NCBI RefSeq assembly: GCF_000344685.1
Contig: NW_006920410.1
Coordinates: forward strand, 1,497,716-1,532,869
Length of the DNA: 35,154 bases
DNA from: Gloeophyllum trabeum ATCC 11539
Taxonomy: Eukaryota > Basidiomycota > Agaricomycetes > Gloeophyllales > Gloeophyllaceae
Direction: 5' to 3'
Below the pieces are notes generated by a model. The model made no database searches, was not told the origin of the DNA, and saw only the letters and a list, made by a program, of their open reading frames with translations. A program made the translations under genes and the position numbers. Shown one piece after another: positions 1 through 10,434 of this stretch. Position 1 is the stretch's first letter; the number at the start of each line of letters is the position of its first letter.

Positions 1-190
1 GGAATTCCCAGTCATACATTGTGAGCGCGAGGGAGATGTCGAGGTAGGGCTTCAAGCCCGTAATCGGCTGTCCTTGATCGTTTAGAGACGATATTGAATG
101 CCGAATGACGTGCTTCTCAAATGCCTTCCGGATTCTCTCCATCCACTCTACCATCTTGTCGGTGTATGCCCGAGTGATGATTTTGCCCCC
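1..190 (-). CDS. Unidentified partial open frame at window edge
   Basis: On the minus strand this stretch reads without a stop into the window edge and the peptide has ordinary protein composition (it includes YTDKMVEWMERIRKAF and ITGLKPYLDISLAL). I do not recognise the family and see no start codon or splice site that I can defend. It ends near the point where the plus-strand LINE remnant becomes readable, so it could be the older target into which a 5'-truncated LINE inserted, or part of another mobile element. The open frame may also be chance over such a short distance. Confidence 0.25.
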
Positions 191-276
191 CTCGCCACTA
201 ACCTCGGGGCCGCTCTGATGCTGTGTCGCGGGGGGGCGGCAGATTCTCCAGGCGCTTCTGAGACGTCGCGCGAGGC

Positions 277-1614
277 AGGATCTTTGTGGCGCCGGGGAGC
301 CCATATAACCGCCACCTAAGACTCGGAGGCCCTGACCAATCTAACCAGGCAGCAGAAATTGCCGCAATAGTGGTAGCCCTACAAACTGTCCCTCCATTCA
401 TGCCCGTTAGCTTCATGACTGACTCCTTATATGTTATCAATGGCGTCACTAAGAACCTCGCTTGCTGGGAAGACACCGGGTGGACCAGGATCTCCAACCA
501 ATGCCTATTCAAAGCCGCCGCCTACCAACTCAGAATACACTCAGCGGCGACATCGTTCACCTGGGTCAAGGGTCATCACCAGAACCCAGGCAATGATGAG
601 GCTCATAAGCTAGCTAAACGCGGGGCAAAGAAGGACGTGCCGGATCAACTAGTCCTGACAGTCCCACCAACCTTTGACCCGGTGGGGGCAAAAATGTGGT
701 GTCTGACACAGGCTCTGGCCTACAGAGCGATCCGTGCAAGGAAGACGGCAGAAACACCGCCGCAGACGCAAACCCAATGAACTGTCTCACAAGCGCTGGA
801 AGCACTGCACGAGGTACTCAGCTCAGACGAGACGGAACAGCAACTCTGGCTAGCCTGCAGGAACAAAAGCATTCGCCCGTTAGTAAGACAATTCACGTAT
901 AAGATCTACCACGGTGCATACCGTATCAGGGAGCACTGGGTGTCCATCCCAGGTTATGCGGACCATGCTCCCTGTCCAACCTGCCCTGCTGTTAACGATA
1001 ACATGGACCACATCTTAACTGAATGTGACACACCTGCCCGTAGGATCATATGGCTCCTGGCCCGAGACCTTTGGCCAATGAAGAACGGCCCATGGCCAAA
1101 CCTAGACTACGGAGCACTGATTGCACCGGGCAAATTAGCCGTCTACAACAGAGCAGACATGCTCCAGAACCATGACCGGGACACTGGCCGCTGCCAGCTA
1201 CCGGGTGCATCCAGGCTGCTACAAATATTGGTCTCCGAATCCACCCATCTTATATGGGTCCTCTGGTGTGAGAGGGTCATCCAAGGTCAGAACCACTCGA
1301 CCAAGGCCATAGTCCAACGCTGGACCGCTGCCATCAACCAACGCATCAGTATCGATTGTGTAGTTGCCACAAAACTACTAAGATCAACAAAAGCCCTACA
1401 CCGCGTAATGCGTAAATGGGGAGGGACATTAGATGCCGAAGACTCCCTCCCGCCTGACTGGGTGGGGAACCACGGGTTTTTAGTGGGTATTAGGATGCCA
1501 CGGCCCTCCCATTCAACGGAGCATCCTGGTGCTTCCTCGAGTCCCACACTCCCCAGTGCAAGCTGGGGGTGCGTAAATGCATTTTTAAAGCAATCCCGGA
1601 CCGGGTGGTTCTGA
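277..1614 (+). pseudogene. LINE ORF2 C-terminus: RNase H plus CCHC-like zinc domain, broken
   Basis: One frame runs from about 277 to the stop at 1612-1614 with a single in-frame TGA at 778-780; translation across that stop stays homologous in character, linking the two halves. The first half shows RNase H signatures: a conserved Glu in SNQAAEIAAI, the Asp in MTDSLYVING and the late His/Asp pair in VKGHHQNPGNDEAHKLA. The usual first catalytic Asp (TDGS-type motif) is missing because the 5' end is lost. The second half has the tail motif CPTCPAVNDNMDHILTEC (CxxC...HxxxxC), typical of the zinc-binding segment after RNase H in LINEs. It is a fossil of a self-copying element and should give no functional protein. 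Confidence 0.75.
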
Positions 1615-1680
1615 ACCACCCACTATAGCGGCGAGCCGGGGCTGTACCAATTGTCAGTTGCCGGGGAGCCAATGCTTGTC

Positions 1681-1695
1681 AAAAAAAAAGAAAAA
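1681..1695 (+). repeat. A-rich tail of the LINE remnant
   Basis: Nine A, one G and five A follow the LINE coding remnant after a short 3' UTR. This is the expected poly(A) footprint of non-LTR retrotransposition and marks the element's 3' end. Confidence 0.6.
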
Positions 1696-2156
1696 GTGAG
1701 ACCATCGTTACATTATTGATACCGGACCACATTTAATGGCCAATTTATTTTGCTACCTTTGGATCCTCATAGTTAAGACCGCTATTAACCAGACTTTCGA
1801 TAAGTAACAGTTACCTGAATATTCGTCAAGATTCCTACAGCCACCCAGCAGTACATAAAAGGCAATGCTGATGCCGAAGAACACTTCCTTCTCATGCCAC
1901 ACCACAGGGCTCAGACAGTACAGTGGTTTGCAAAAGAAGCCGGAGAACCCTTTTCCAAAATATCATTTGGCTGGACCAAATAAACCTATACGGGTATTTC
2001 CATCGCCGATTCACAGCAGGCTGCTTTGCTTTTGCTTTGTGCCCGACCACAGTTGTGACTTCTTTCAGAGCTTTTTTGGGATAAACAAAGCTCATATACG
2101 CTATAATGTTGTTGGTTACATATGTTATGAGTTTTTCATGTGTTATCGTTCCTGTA
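1696..2156. other. Intergenic AT-rich DNA, no gene seen
   Basis: Open frames here on both strands are short, lack recognisable motifs and do not connect through plausible splice sites. I see nothing supportable beyond AT-rich sequence between the LINE tail and the inverted-repeat element. Confidence 0.5.
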
Positions 2157-2188
2157 GGGTATGCCTGGTAGGGTTCTGTAAATTTGGG
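2157..2188 (+). repeat. Left terminal inverted repeat of the 2157-2659 element
   Basis: Begins GGGTATGCC and ends GTAAATTTGGG; pairs with 2625-2659 on the opposite strand. Confidence 0.55.
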
Positions 2189-2624
2189 ATGGCTCCTCAT
2201 TGGCACTGCTGATTTGCAGGTCGCTGGCCGGAGGCCAGATTTGCAGGTGTAATTTACTGTTAATTAGCAACGGGGTCCGGGGTGGAGCCCCGGCGCGGTC
2301 GGCATTGATTAGCGCTAATTAGCATGCTAATTTGGCCTAATTTGCGTGTTAATTACAGAAAAGCTACCAAGTATCCCAAGAGACCATTAGCCCGGTGGTT
2401 TGTAGGGTCGTGTACCTCCAGCAATCTAACATGATCACACAAAATGTGATTAGTACAGTGGGTGGACCCACAAGGCAGGGCTATGTGTGCATGTAGGATA
2501 CATATATATATGTACTAAGTGGATGAAATTTACCAAAATTGATATGCTCAAAACTGGGACCATCACTTTAGCATGTAATTAACGCTAATTTACAACTGCT
2601 AATCAACAAGTGTGATTTTCACGA

Positions 2625-2659
2625 CCCAAATTTACGGAACCCTAATGCCTGGCACACCC
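2625..2659 (-). repeat. Right terminal inverted repeat of the 2157-2659 element
   Basis: Read on the minus strand it begins GGGTGTGCC and ends GTAAATTTGGG. It differs from the left copy by three substitutions and an extra CAT. Confidence 0.55.
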
Positions 2660-2895
2660 AACTTGCCGTCGTCGAGTACCCCATATAGGTTGGCGTCGGC
2701 GGGACAAACAGAGACAAACAACATTTTTCAAAACGCACTTTCCGGCTTCATATGCAAAGCACTGTAACGGCGTCGGCGTCCTTTGCGTGTCAGTCGGTAA
2801 TTACTCAATTGACGTGACACGACGTCATACCTCCGACTTCGACCTTGACAACACTGCATCCTGCTGTTACGTTCAATTTACGCCGACCGAATCTG
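2660..2895. other. Downstream flank of OCT1, no gene seen
   Basis: Lies between the TIR element and the OCT1 stop codon. Small frames on the plus strand mirror OCT1 and have no support of their own. Confidence 0.5.
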
Positions 2896-5397
2896 TCAAT
2901 GCCGACTGGACATCCCTGCTTCGTCCTCGATTTTCCATTGGCCGACTTCCCGCATTGCCGCAGCATCACCAGTTCGAAGTTCGGGGGCCTCAAGAAGTGT
3001 ACTAACCATTGTCCAAGGGTCATTGCCCCCTCCAAATCGCAGGACTTCTTGCTTGTATCTTTCTCCTGTCTCCCGGTCCAAAGGGTCGTCAGAGAATAAG
3101 ATCCGCCAAACCCGCGACGCAATCGCGCGGTCAAAGAGATAAGAGTAGTACGTCGCGCCATATCCGAAGAGGTGGCCGAATTGCGTCTGGAAAGAGGTTC
3201 CCGGCACATAAGGTATCAATCCGCGTGCCTTTTGCAGATACGAGAAGGTTGATGTCGAGTCGAACTCCGGCTGCAAGACATCAGGTGAATGATAAGCTTG
3301 ATCCAGTATCGCCAAGAGTATTTGGTAGTGCGTGTCTATGTGATGGCAAGCGTCTTCGTGATAATTGCCTATTTGTAGGCTGGACGATCTGCTCTTAGGG
3401 TCAAATAATGCCAGAACAGCGGGAGAATTGAGGAAGTGCTCCATGAGTATCGATGGTAATTCGACGAAATCCGTCGCACACCGCGTACCGGAGACGTTCT
3501 GGTATTCGGTGCGGCCGATCATAGCTGTCAGACGACAGTCAGTATTGCGGAGATAAGGCGTGGTGTGCAGGAGGACTGACAGTGCATAGCATGTCCCATC
3601 TCATGGAACAAGGTTAGAACTTCATGCCATTCAAGAACGGTTGCCCCTCTCTGAGCCGAAGGACGTGCAAAGTCGCAGAGAAGAACCACCACGGGGAGTT
3701 GATAAATGCCATCATGCCCATGAAGAGGTCGACGGCCTAAGGCTTCGAAGGCTTTCGACAACTCCAAGGATTGCCTTTCGGCATCGGAGAGCTGGAGCCC
3801 CTGCAGCGCCAAGTCGCCATTTTCATCGTCATCGTCTACTCTCCGTGAACATCTCACAGTGTAATGAGCTGCGCCGCTAGCCTTTCCTCGCCGCCCGAAG
3901 AGATCAGCATATATCCAGCCAATTACGCCGGTTTCCTCGTCCACAACCTCCAGTTTCCGAACGTCCGTATTCCATGCTTCCCCAAGCTCGACATCCGCTG
4001 GCCTCAAAGTTATACCATACAGGTGTCTGAACAGGCGAGAGAGCGCCATGAAGACAGTTCCTAGCGTCAAAGGTGGTAACGGAACTGGAGGCGCAGGCGG
4101 CTCCGGGGGACAGTAGTAATCACGATCCCAAGCCTGTATCGTCGGCGGGCTCGGTAGACCAAGATGAGCCTGCTTCCTCAAGCTAAGCACGAGCAATGCA
4201 TCTCTAGCATGAGGACTCGTGTGGTCTAATAAAGCGTCCAGGAAGTGGTGGACATTCTCTAAAGATATCAGATTAGTATTTGATCCAGGACGTGATTCGT
4301 CGTAATGTCCGTACTCACCCGGTGATCTAGCCATTTTATCGGCCAGCGTCATGTGAGCGTAGCTATCTTTACCCACCAGCCGCGCAAGTCTGGCCCTGGC
4401 TTTCAGCATATTTTCCAGTGTCGCAATCTGCTCTGCAGTGCTGGAGTTCGAGGCAATATAGAGCTTTCGTCGAGGCTCTTCTGAAGGAGCAGACCGCATA
4501 ATCATTTGGGCTTGCAATGATCCAGGATATACGAGTAATTCTCGTTGAGTGAAACGAGCCTGAAGCTGTAGCCTCACCCCCATCCCCTTGTCCTTCAAAT
4601 CTCGCAGCTCGGACGACGTTATAGTAGCGGGAGGTCGAGGGGCCGCGGCTTCGTTGAGGAACTGCCGCCCAAGAACGATGATTTCGGATGACAGCGAAAC
4701 AAACTCGTTGCGTTGCTCTGGTGGCAGTCGTATACCCGACTTCTCGAAATCTCGCCAGAAGATCAGGGCTGTCTGGTAGGCCTCCCGACTAAGGGACTTC
4801 ACAATTTCACGGTCGGAGAGGACTGCATTCAGGACCTGGCGTAGAGTGAGAACCCAGACACGCGTCCATTGCGGGAGCACGCACCTCGTACAGTCCGACA
4901 TGAGTGTTCAGGACATTCATGAACTCACATAGCGTCTCATAAACTTCATCCGCTGTCTTTACCCATTGTGCGCTAGGATGAGCGTTGCGCACTAACTCCG
5001 CCAAATCTATCACCCCACATAACAGGTCACTGAGCCGGTCCAAGTTCTTGACAACCTTGGACAATTCCTCACGAGACCGTCGAGCCTGGAGAATCCTCTC
5101 CGTAAGCAGGTGAGCTCGACGCAGAGTAGAATTTGCAAGGGCAGTGAAGGCGGCAGGACTTGTCAGGAAGGAGTGCCCAAAAAGCCCCGTCGAGTTGGTC
5201 GAAGCCCTGCTTGTGCCTGCCTCGGGTTGGTCGAATAATGGGATGAGGGATCTATCATCCGCGGAGGCCGGGATTGTGGCAGTGGAAGCACGCCTTCGAG
5301 TGCTGACGTCGCCATTCTTGCTGAGGTGGAGACAACCTCGAAATCTAAACGTCGGTCGCGGCTTTGCGAGCGCATTCCTCGCAGTCTTCGCGAGCAT
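2896..5397 (-). CDS. OCT1: Mitochondrial intermediate peptidase (octapeptidyl aminopeptidase, M3 family)
   Basis: Matrix zinc metallopeptidase that removes an octapeptide from imported precursors after MPP cleavage. Exons: 5397-4885, 4835-4319, 4258-3581, 3524-2896, giving 778 aa, normal for fungal OCT1. The zinc site HEMGH lies at about residues 562-566; the third ligand Glu is expected in the later TDFVELPS block, after [13 protein letters not shown]. The basic, acid-free N-terminus [17 protein letters not shown] looks like a mitochondrial presequence. The frame is open further upstream but with no ATG, so the start at 5397 is preferred. Intron 4259-4318 (GTGAGT, TACTAATC branch, TTTAG) is 60 nt and stop-free, so a plain ORF reading would insert 20 false residues; removing it restores [19 protein letters not shown]. 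The intron at 3525-3580 splits the codon right after HEMGHAMH. Confidence 0.93.
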
Positions 5398-5824
5398 AAA
5401 TGTCGGGCGAGGGGCAGAAGGCAGGGGTGGCGGTGATGGCAATCATTCAGGTTTCTCTTGACGGGTGTACCGGCAAATACCGGCACACTCTTACACACCG
5501 AAGCTGTCCTCAGCGAGGACGGCGACTGAGAAGACAAAAGATCGCCCTGGAAAGTGATATGGTCAACATGTGGGTACGACCAGCTCGATGAGATGGGGGC
5601 ACTAGCTTAATAATTCGAGTGATTGTATTCAATGGTGCATTGACTGAACAATAATATGCGACATACATGGCCTACCTGTACTATAATACACGGCAAAACG
5701 TCTCGAAAAACAAAGATAGTGAGTGTAAGGATGCGGCTTGGGACAGATACTAGATGCAATTATAGGGTATGAACGCTGCAGGATAATAAATGCAAACCAA
5801 ACGTCCACAGGATAAATGAGAAAG
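5398..5824. other. Upstream region of OCT1 and 3' flank of the DDT/WHIM gene
   Basis: Both neighbours are on the minus strand, so this holds the OCT1 promoter and the 3' UTR of the next gene. I see no further gene, RNA or clear repeat. Confidence 0.5.
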
Positions 5825-8126
5825 TTACGTATCCTCCACGCTTGAATGTAGAGAAGGGCTTTCTTGCGATGCTCTTTCGTTCCCATTCCCGTTCGTGCCA
5901 TTTGCAGACTTCTCGTAGCTATTGACATCCGTCGCAGAACTGTCGCCGTTGGTAGGATGGTCTCCGTTAGGATGATCTCCATTGGCAGGGTGGTCTCCAT
6001 TGGCACCTGTATCCGGCTGACTATGGCCATTCGACGTCTGCGCCGACTCCGGTTCCTGACCTGGAATGGGTTCCACAGCGTAGAACCAAAACCTGCTCTT
6101 CTTTTTGCCCGCTACATGATCCACAGCCACTTCTGTTGGCTTCAAAGCAGCGCCTCCCGCCTTGGATGAAGAACCATTCGCAGGCTCGGTTGAGTTCGCG
6201 CTGACAGTGCTGTCCTCTGTACGTGCCCTCTTGGAAGGTGGCTCGTCTAACTGAGTTCCGGAAGGTGCTCCCAGTCGACTCGATCGCCGTTCACCCCGCC
6301 ACTGACTCCAAACGTCGTCTGTTGAACCCCGTTTACCGTTTACGGCGGCCGCCCGACTAGACCGCCGGCGTTCCGGTGCTTCAGACATGCGACGACTACT
6401 CGTCCCGCTAGGCGTAGTGGATCGCGAGTTCGTAAACCGTTCCACCTCTACAGTGTTGTCTTGATATTCTTCGTCATCCAGTTCATCCTCTTGCATTTTA
6501 TACTCGTCCATATCATCCTAGGCAATGCGTCAGATCGCTGAGGTAGGTGCAGGAGGCAGGCAACTCACATCACTGGCGCCTGCGTCCATCTGCGCATAAT
6601 CAAGTCTGCGCGTAGTTCGACGAAGTCGCGTTTGCCTGATCTCTGCTTGTTCTGAGAATACTTGCTTTTGTTCCATCTTCCGTCGTGCTTTGGCAATTCT
6701 CTGTAAGGGAAGATAGAATCAGTCGTATCCATCACAGTGAAGCATTCGATGGGATGAGGTCATGTAAATACCAAGGGCTCGAGTAATGCCGAACGAGCCC
6801 GGTCTGCCCAGCCGAGTGACGCATAAAAAGCACACTCACCGCCAGTTCTGCATCTATTGCTGGGAGGCGACCTTCCAAGGCCTTGACCAGTGCTAAATGA
6901 GCCACTTCTAATTTGGACCTTTTCTCGCCCTCTTTGGGCTCCGAGGGTCCTTCCGCTTTTAGCCTTTCAATGATGCCGACATACTCTTCACGCGTGGAAG
7001 AGATGCTCTGAAAGGTAGCGGTAATCTTCCACGGATTAGTGGAGAGATACAGACGAGGGGAATCTGGACATTCATAACGCGGGGGAGATCGCAATTGAAG
7101 CGAATCAAAAGTGGGTCATCGGAGACCAAGGGCCGGACGCCACACGGAAAACGAGGAAAATATCAGCATATGTCCAAATACACGCAAATATGATATGGAA
7201 CGAAAAGTGGGATGCGCACGGACCATCTGCCACCCAGTATCGCTTGCGCGTAGCATCCTGACCGATTGGGAGGAGTTGCAGGTTCTCCTGGCTATAGGGA
7301 TCCGATGGATCAGGTCGTGGTTCCGGGGGCATCTCCTTTTTCTTGTGCTTGTTGTGAACCACTCCCCACGCGCGATCAATCAAGCCCTTGATTTCTGTTG
7401 AATGACACAGCTGTAGTTCCACAAGCTGTCGCAGGATTTTGAGCTAGAGGAGCGGATGAGAGACGTAAGCAGCATAGTAGTGGCCAAGAGGTACAAAGAC
7501 GTACTTTCAGGTCCCAATCCGCAGCAAAGAAACCCCCCTCTATCCCCTGGAACGGGTCCACGTTCGCTTTCAATTCTTCATTCCAAAACACTGTCCTCTC
7601 CGACGACTTCAGGAAGTCTGACAGGATAGCGGCGACCGTGCTGGATATATGTTCCATACTACAAGCACGGAAGACGTTTGTAAGCGTTGACATGACGTTG
7701 GAGGGCATAGGAGGGGCTCGCCTACCCGACATTACGCGTCTGTGGCCGCAAGTTCCGTACGAAACGCGCCAGTATCGCGGTCATGACAGCATTGGGCACT
7801 TTCAGCATCAGTGCCTCTTCAAAGCTTCAACCATATGAGGCGTGTTAGCAGCGGTGGGGCAAGAAAAACCAAGTAGCGACTCACTCCATTGGTGTTAGCA
7901 AACCCTCAACATTTCCCCGGAGGTCGGTAAACTTGCAGATGAAGGAGTACACAAACAGACTCTCCCAACGGTCTGCAGGGTGCGTAGCGTTAGAGGGTGG
8001 ACAGACATGGCCTTTCTTCTCAGCGTTTGTGTCAAGAGGTGTAGTCTTAGACCTCATAGTGTCGCAGCGCGACCCGGAGATGTGTGGTGTAAAGAAAGAA
8101 GCAAGCGGAAATTCATCTCCCGACAT
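5825..8126 (-). CDS. DDT/WHIM-domain chromatin-remodelling accessory protein
   Basis: Seven exons (8126-7885, 7824-7726, 7658-7505, 7443-7224, 7063-6840, 6700-6569, 6517-5825) join in phase to 587 aa. The N-terminal third resembles a DDT module (ADRWESLFVYSFICKF, then LTPMDFEEALMLKVPN). Residues about 222-245 carry the WHIM-type signature GQDATRKRYWVADD followed by LYLSTNPWKITATF. The C-terminal half is low complexity: an acidic run EDELDDEEYQD, many Ser/Arg, and a short tandem repeat of NGDHP units near residues 528-550. DDT and WHIM modules occur in ISWI partner proteins (RSF1, CECR2, BAZ, Itc1 types), where they contact the remodeller and linker DNA, so a nuclear ISWI-partner role is inferred; the exact orthologue is not clear. 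Introns 7064-7223 and 6701-6839 are unusually long for this window. Confidence 0.75.
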
Positions 8127-8326
8127 TCAGTCACGTCCTTTACCATATATATATTACGAGATATAAGGGCCAAGGCACGTTGCTAGTGTACACCGGAATA
8201 CAAGAGACGCATGCAAAACCCAGCACAAACCGACGATCTGCACGACAATGTCCATGGAGCGCACGCGGGAGGACCTGGTGCGCCTAGCCAGGCAAGGCGA
8301 CCAGGCGACATTGAAATAAGCATGCC

Positions 8327-8881
8327 TTATCCAGGACCGACCTGCACAAAGACAAACTGAGCAACCGAGAAGCAAAAACAAAGCGAGAACGTACCTTGGG
8401 GATGTCATGGTGCTCGCTGAGAGCCTCCAACTTGGAATTGAACTCACTGACACGATCCTTGTGCGTCTTGTTAGCCAGACGAGCAACCTTCTCTGCCATC
8501 TGTTGTCATAAGAATTAGACAGCTGAAATGAACAGGTAGGAACCCGGAGACGCACCCTCCGCTTCTGTGTCTCCTCAAACCTCCTCTCGGCCTCCGTTTT
8601 CCGGTCGCTACTCCCCCCAATAGCAGGAGAATTCCGGCTGCTTCCAGCAGCTGGAGAGCTGCTCTTCACCACTTCCTCTTTGAGACGCGCCTCCCGAAGT
8701 CGCTCTAACTCCCGCTCCTGGTCAACCTTAGACTTGGATTTCGAGGACTTTTTCTTCCTGACGGATGAGTGAGGCAGGTCTGGAGAAACAGCGGCGACAC
8801 TCACTTCTTGACAACACCGCCCTCGGCAACGCCACCCTTGAGTTTGAGCGACCCGCCCGGGCGGAAGTCATAATCCGACAT
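8327..8881 (-). CDS. FAM32A: FAM32A homologue, spliceosomal exon-ligation factor
   Basis: Four exons (8881-8805, 8757-8556, 8499-8395, 8341-8327) give 132 aa; human FAM32A is about 112. The N-terminus MSDYDFRPGGSLKLKGG followed by a Lys-rich stretch matches the family's start (LKLKG then poly-Lys). The C-terminus KTHKDRVSEFNSKLEALSEH then HDIPKVGPG is the diagnostic tail, which in human FAM32A reaches into the spliceosome active site during exon ligation. A Ser/Glu/Arg-rich middle is a probable helix. The last exon is only 15 nt (VGPG plus stop), so automatic prediction may truncate the functional C-terminus. It is divergently arranged with TMEM115 across 269 nt. Start, all junction phases and stop are mutually consistent. 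Confidence 0.9.
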
Positions 8882-9150
8882 CGCGACGTTGTCCTTGCGG
8901 TATGGAGACGAAGGAGATCTGTGACACGGTCACGACATTGGTGCTTCTGAACTCCGCGGCGTTGCGGGAGCATGACCGGACTGCACTGCATTCTTACGTA
9001 AGACACTTCGCCGACCAAAACGCGCCTGGGTCGGTGTCGATGCCCGCGTTGTGCTCGTCGGTCTCGGAACTCATAGAGGTTCCTGGCTCAGCTTAGGGTC
9101 CCTTAGACGGCCGGCAGCCAAGCATCCATCGCTTGCCGAACTCAGCAGCA
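8882..9150. promoter_or_regulatory. Shared divergent promoter region, FAM32A / TMEM115
   Basis: Only 269 nt separate the two start codons, which point away from each other, so both core promoters and 5' UTRs must lie here. No clear TATA box was picked out; the assignment rests on gene layout. Confidence 0.6.
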
Positions 9151-10434
9151 ATGGCAGTCTTGTCCTCACCGTTGCAATACATCACTTCGACCCCGCCTGT
9201 TACGCGTGCTTGGACCGCTGCTACTGTTTTTTGCTCAGGACTGTATTTCTGGCTAGCCTGGAGGAATAACGATGACTACACAGCGCCATGGCTTACTCTG
9301 ATACCTGGGTCCAGTCTCTTCTATCCGTGGACACTCGTCACTGCAGGTTTAGTAGAGACCAGTGTGATCGAGGTTAGCATTGTGTTCTCACTGGTCTGGA
9401 GAGAACCTCACGCATGCTTCAGCTCCTCGTAACACTGCTAGTGGTGCCTGCATCTCTACGATACATGGAAAGGCTATGGGGCGCGATTGAGACTGCCAAG
9501 TTCATCGTCGTAAACATAGCGGTTTCCAACGTTATCGCGTTTGCCTTCAATTGGATAGAATTCGCCGTTACGAGAAATGCTGACCTCTTCCTGTGAGTCT
9601 TACCATGAGGAGTATGCCCCCGTTTTAATCAGGCGGATAAAGGTATGGAATGCAGTACCACGGCCAGATGGCACTGCAGACGGCGGTCCTAGTAGCATTC
9701 ACTCAGGTCATCCCAGAACACCAAGTGCAGGTGTTAGGGTTTATCAAAGCAAGAGTCAAGGTCTGCATTCTTGCTCAGCCCGGAACCTAATATGGCTAAG
9801 ACAGGGTCCACAGAGGTTGCCTATGGCTTATGTTACCGTGTCGACAGTGCTATGCTTTATTGGTTTGCAATGCCCGTATATCCTCATCCAGTTTGGGTGG
9901 CTCGTTGCGTGGGTTTGGCTGCGATTCTACAAGAAGAACGTCGTGGATGTGGTCGGCGGAGGTCCTACATATGGCGACCATAGCGAGACCTTTGCTTTCG
10001 TCCACTGGTTCCCTCCATTTATTCAGTGGGTCCTTCCCTATACTACAGCGTCATTCCTGTCTGATATACCTTAGTACTCCCATTACTTTACTCTCCAACA
10101 CGGCCCACGGGCTGGCGACTCGATTCCATCTTATCCCGTCCGCCGAAGCGGATCTGGAGTCTGGAGGATATGCACCAGTACCTGGAGGCGCGCGGGCAGA
10201 GGCAGAGAGGAGAAGGTACGAGAAATCGAATCGCACAATCGTGGAATACGTCGTTGAGACCTCGACCGTAGAGCTATGGCTTTGAAGGCCCTCGATCAGC
10301 GACTGGCTAGTTCGCAATCCCCCGCGCCCTCCGGCACCGTCAGTGACCAATCAAAAGCACAAGCAGCCCGTCAATCGAGCGGATCGCCATCGGGGAAACC
10401 CGCTGAAGAGGAAGGTGCCTCTGTGGAACGGTGA
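9151..10434 (+). CDS. TMEM115: TMEM115-like Golgi membrane protein (DUF1751, rhomboid-like fold)
   Basis: Six exons (9151-9372, 9423-9592, 9643-9760, 9814-10025, 10075-10215, 10272-10434) keep phase to a stop at 10432-10434 and give 341 aa; human TMEM115 is about 350. Hydrophobic helices are visible in AWTAATVFCSGLYFWLAW, LLVTLLVVPASLRYMERLWG, FIVVNIAVSNVIAFAFNW, MALQTAVLVAFTQVIP and VTVSTVLCFIGLQCPYILIQ. The block FGWLVAWVWLRFYKK, then GDHSETFAF with FPPFI, is typical of this family. No rhomboid Ser/His catalytic pair is apparent, as expected for an inactive member. The C-terminal tail after ALKALDQRLA is polar and probably cytosolic. In animals TMEM115 sits in the Golgi, acts in retrograde transport and has been reported to bind the COG complex; COG1 follows directly. 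The exon 4 acceptor could also be 9 nt upstream. Confidence 0.88.

Larger units (their letters stand above)
262..1695 (+). mobile_element. 5'-truncated non-LTR (LINE) retrotransposon remnant
   Basis: The 3' part of a LINE of the kind common in Agaricomycetes. It keeps an RNase H domain, a Cys/His zinc-binding tail and an A-rich 3' end at 1681-1695. No reverse transcriptase or endonuclease domain is left in the window: the frame meets a stop (TGA 259-261) just upstream of the first recognisable RNase H residues, which fits the 5' truncation usual for target-primed reverse transcription. The coding part is interrupted by a stop at 778-780, so the copy is dead. I could not find a convincing target-site duplication. 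Confidence 0.75.
2157..2659. mobile_element. Putative non-autonomous TIR element (MITE-like, ~0.5 kb)
   Basis: The ends are imperfect inverted repeats: 2157-2188 matches the reverse complement of 2625-2659 with three substitutions and a 3-nt gap, sharing the core GTAAATTTGGG. Weaker inverted similarity continues inward (a CTGATTTGCAG-like block against TTGATTAGCAG). There is no coding capacity inside. The interior contains clustered TAATTAGC/GCTAATTA words and the GC-rich near-palindrome GGGTCCGGGGTGGAGCCCC. I see no clear target-site duplication, so the superfamily cannot be assigned. Confidence 0.55.

Noticed and set aside
98..319. Plus-strand frame of 73 codons before the LINE
   Set aside because: Composition is low in family signal and it changes frame relative to RNase H; no reverse transcriptase motif is seen.
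1287..1619. Minus-strand frame opposite the LINE zinc domain
   Set aside because: Shadow of the plus-strand LINE frame, which has clear RNase H and zinc motifs.
2805..3209. Minus-strand open frame of 134 codons inside the OCT1 3' region
   Set aside because: It overlaps the last OCT1 exon in another frame; the OCT1 frame carries conserved metallopeptidase sequence and this one carries none.
8728..9018. Minus-strand frame across the FAM32A start and promoter
   Set aside because: Different frame from FAM32A exon 1; the FAM32A start and LKLKGG motif explain the region.
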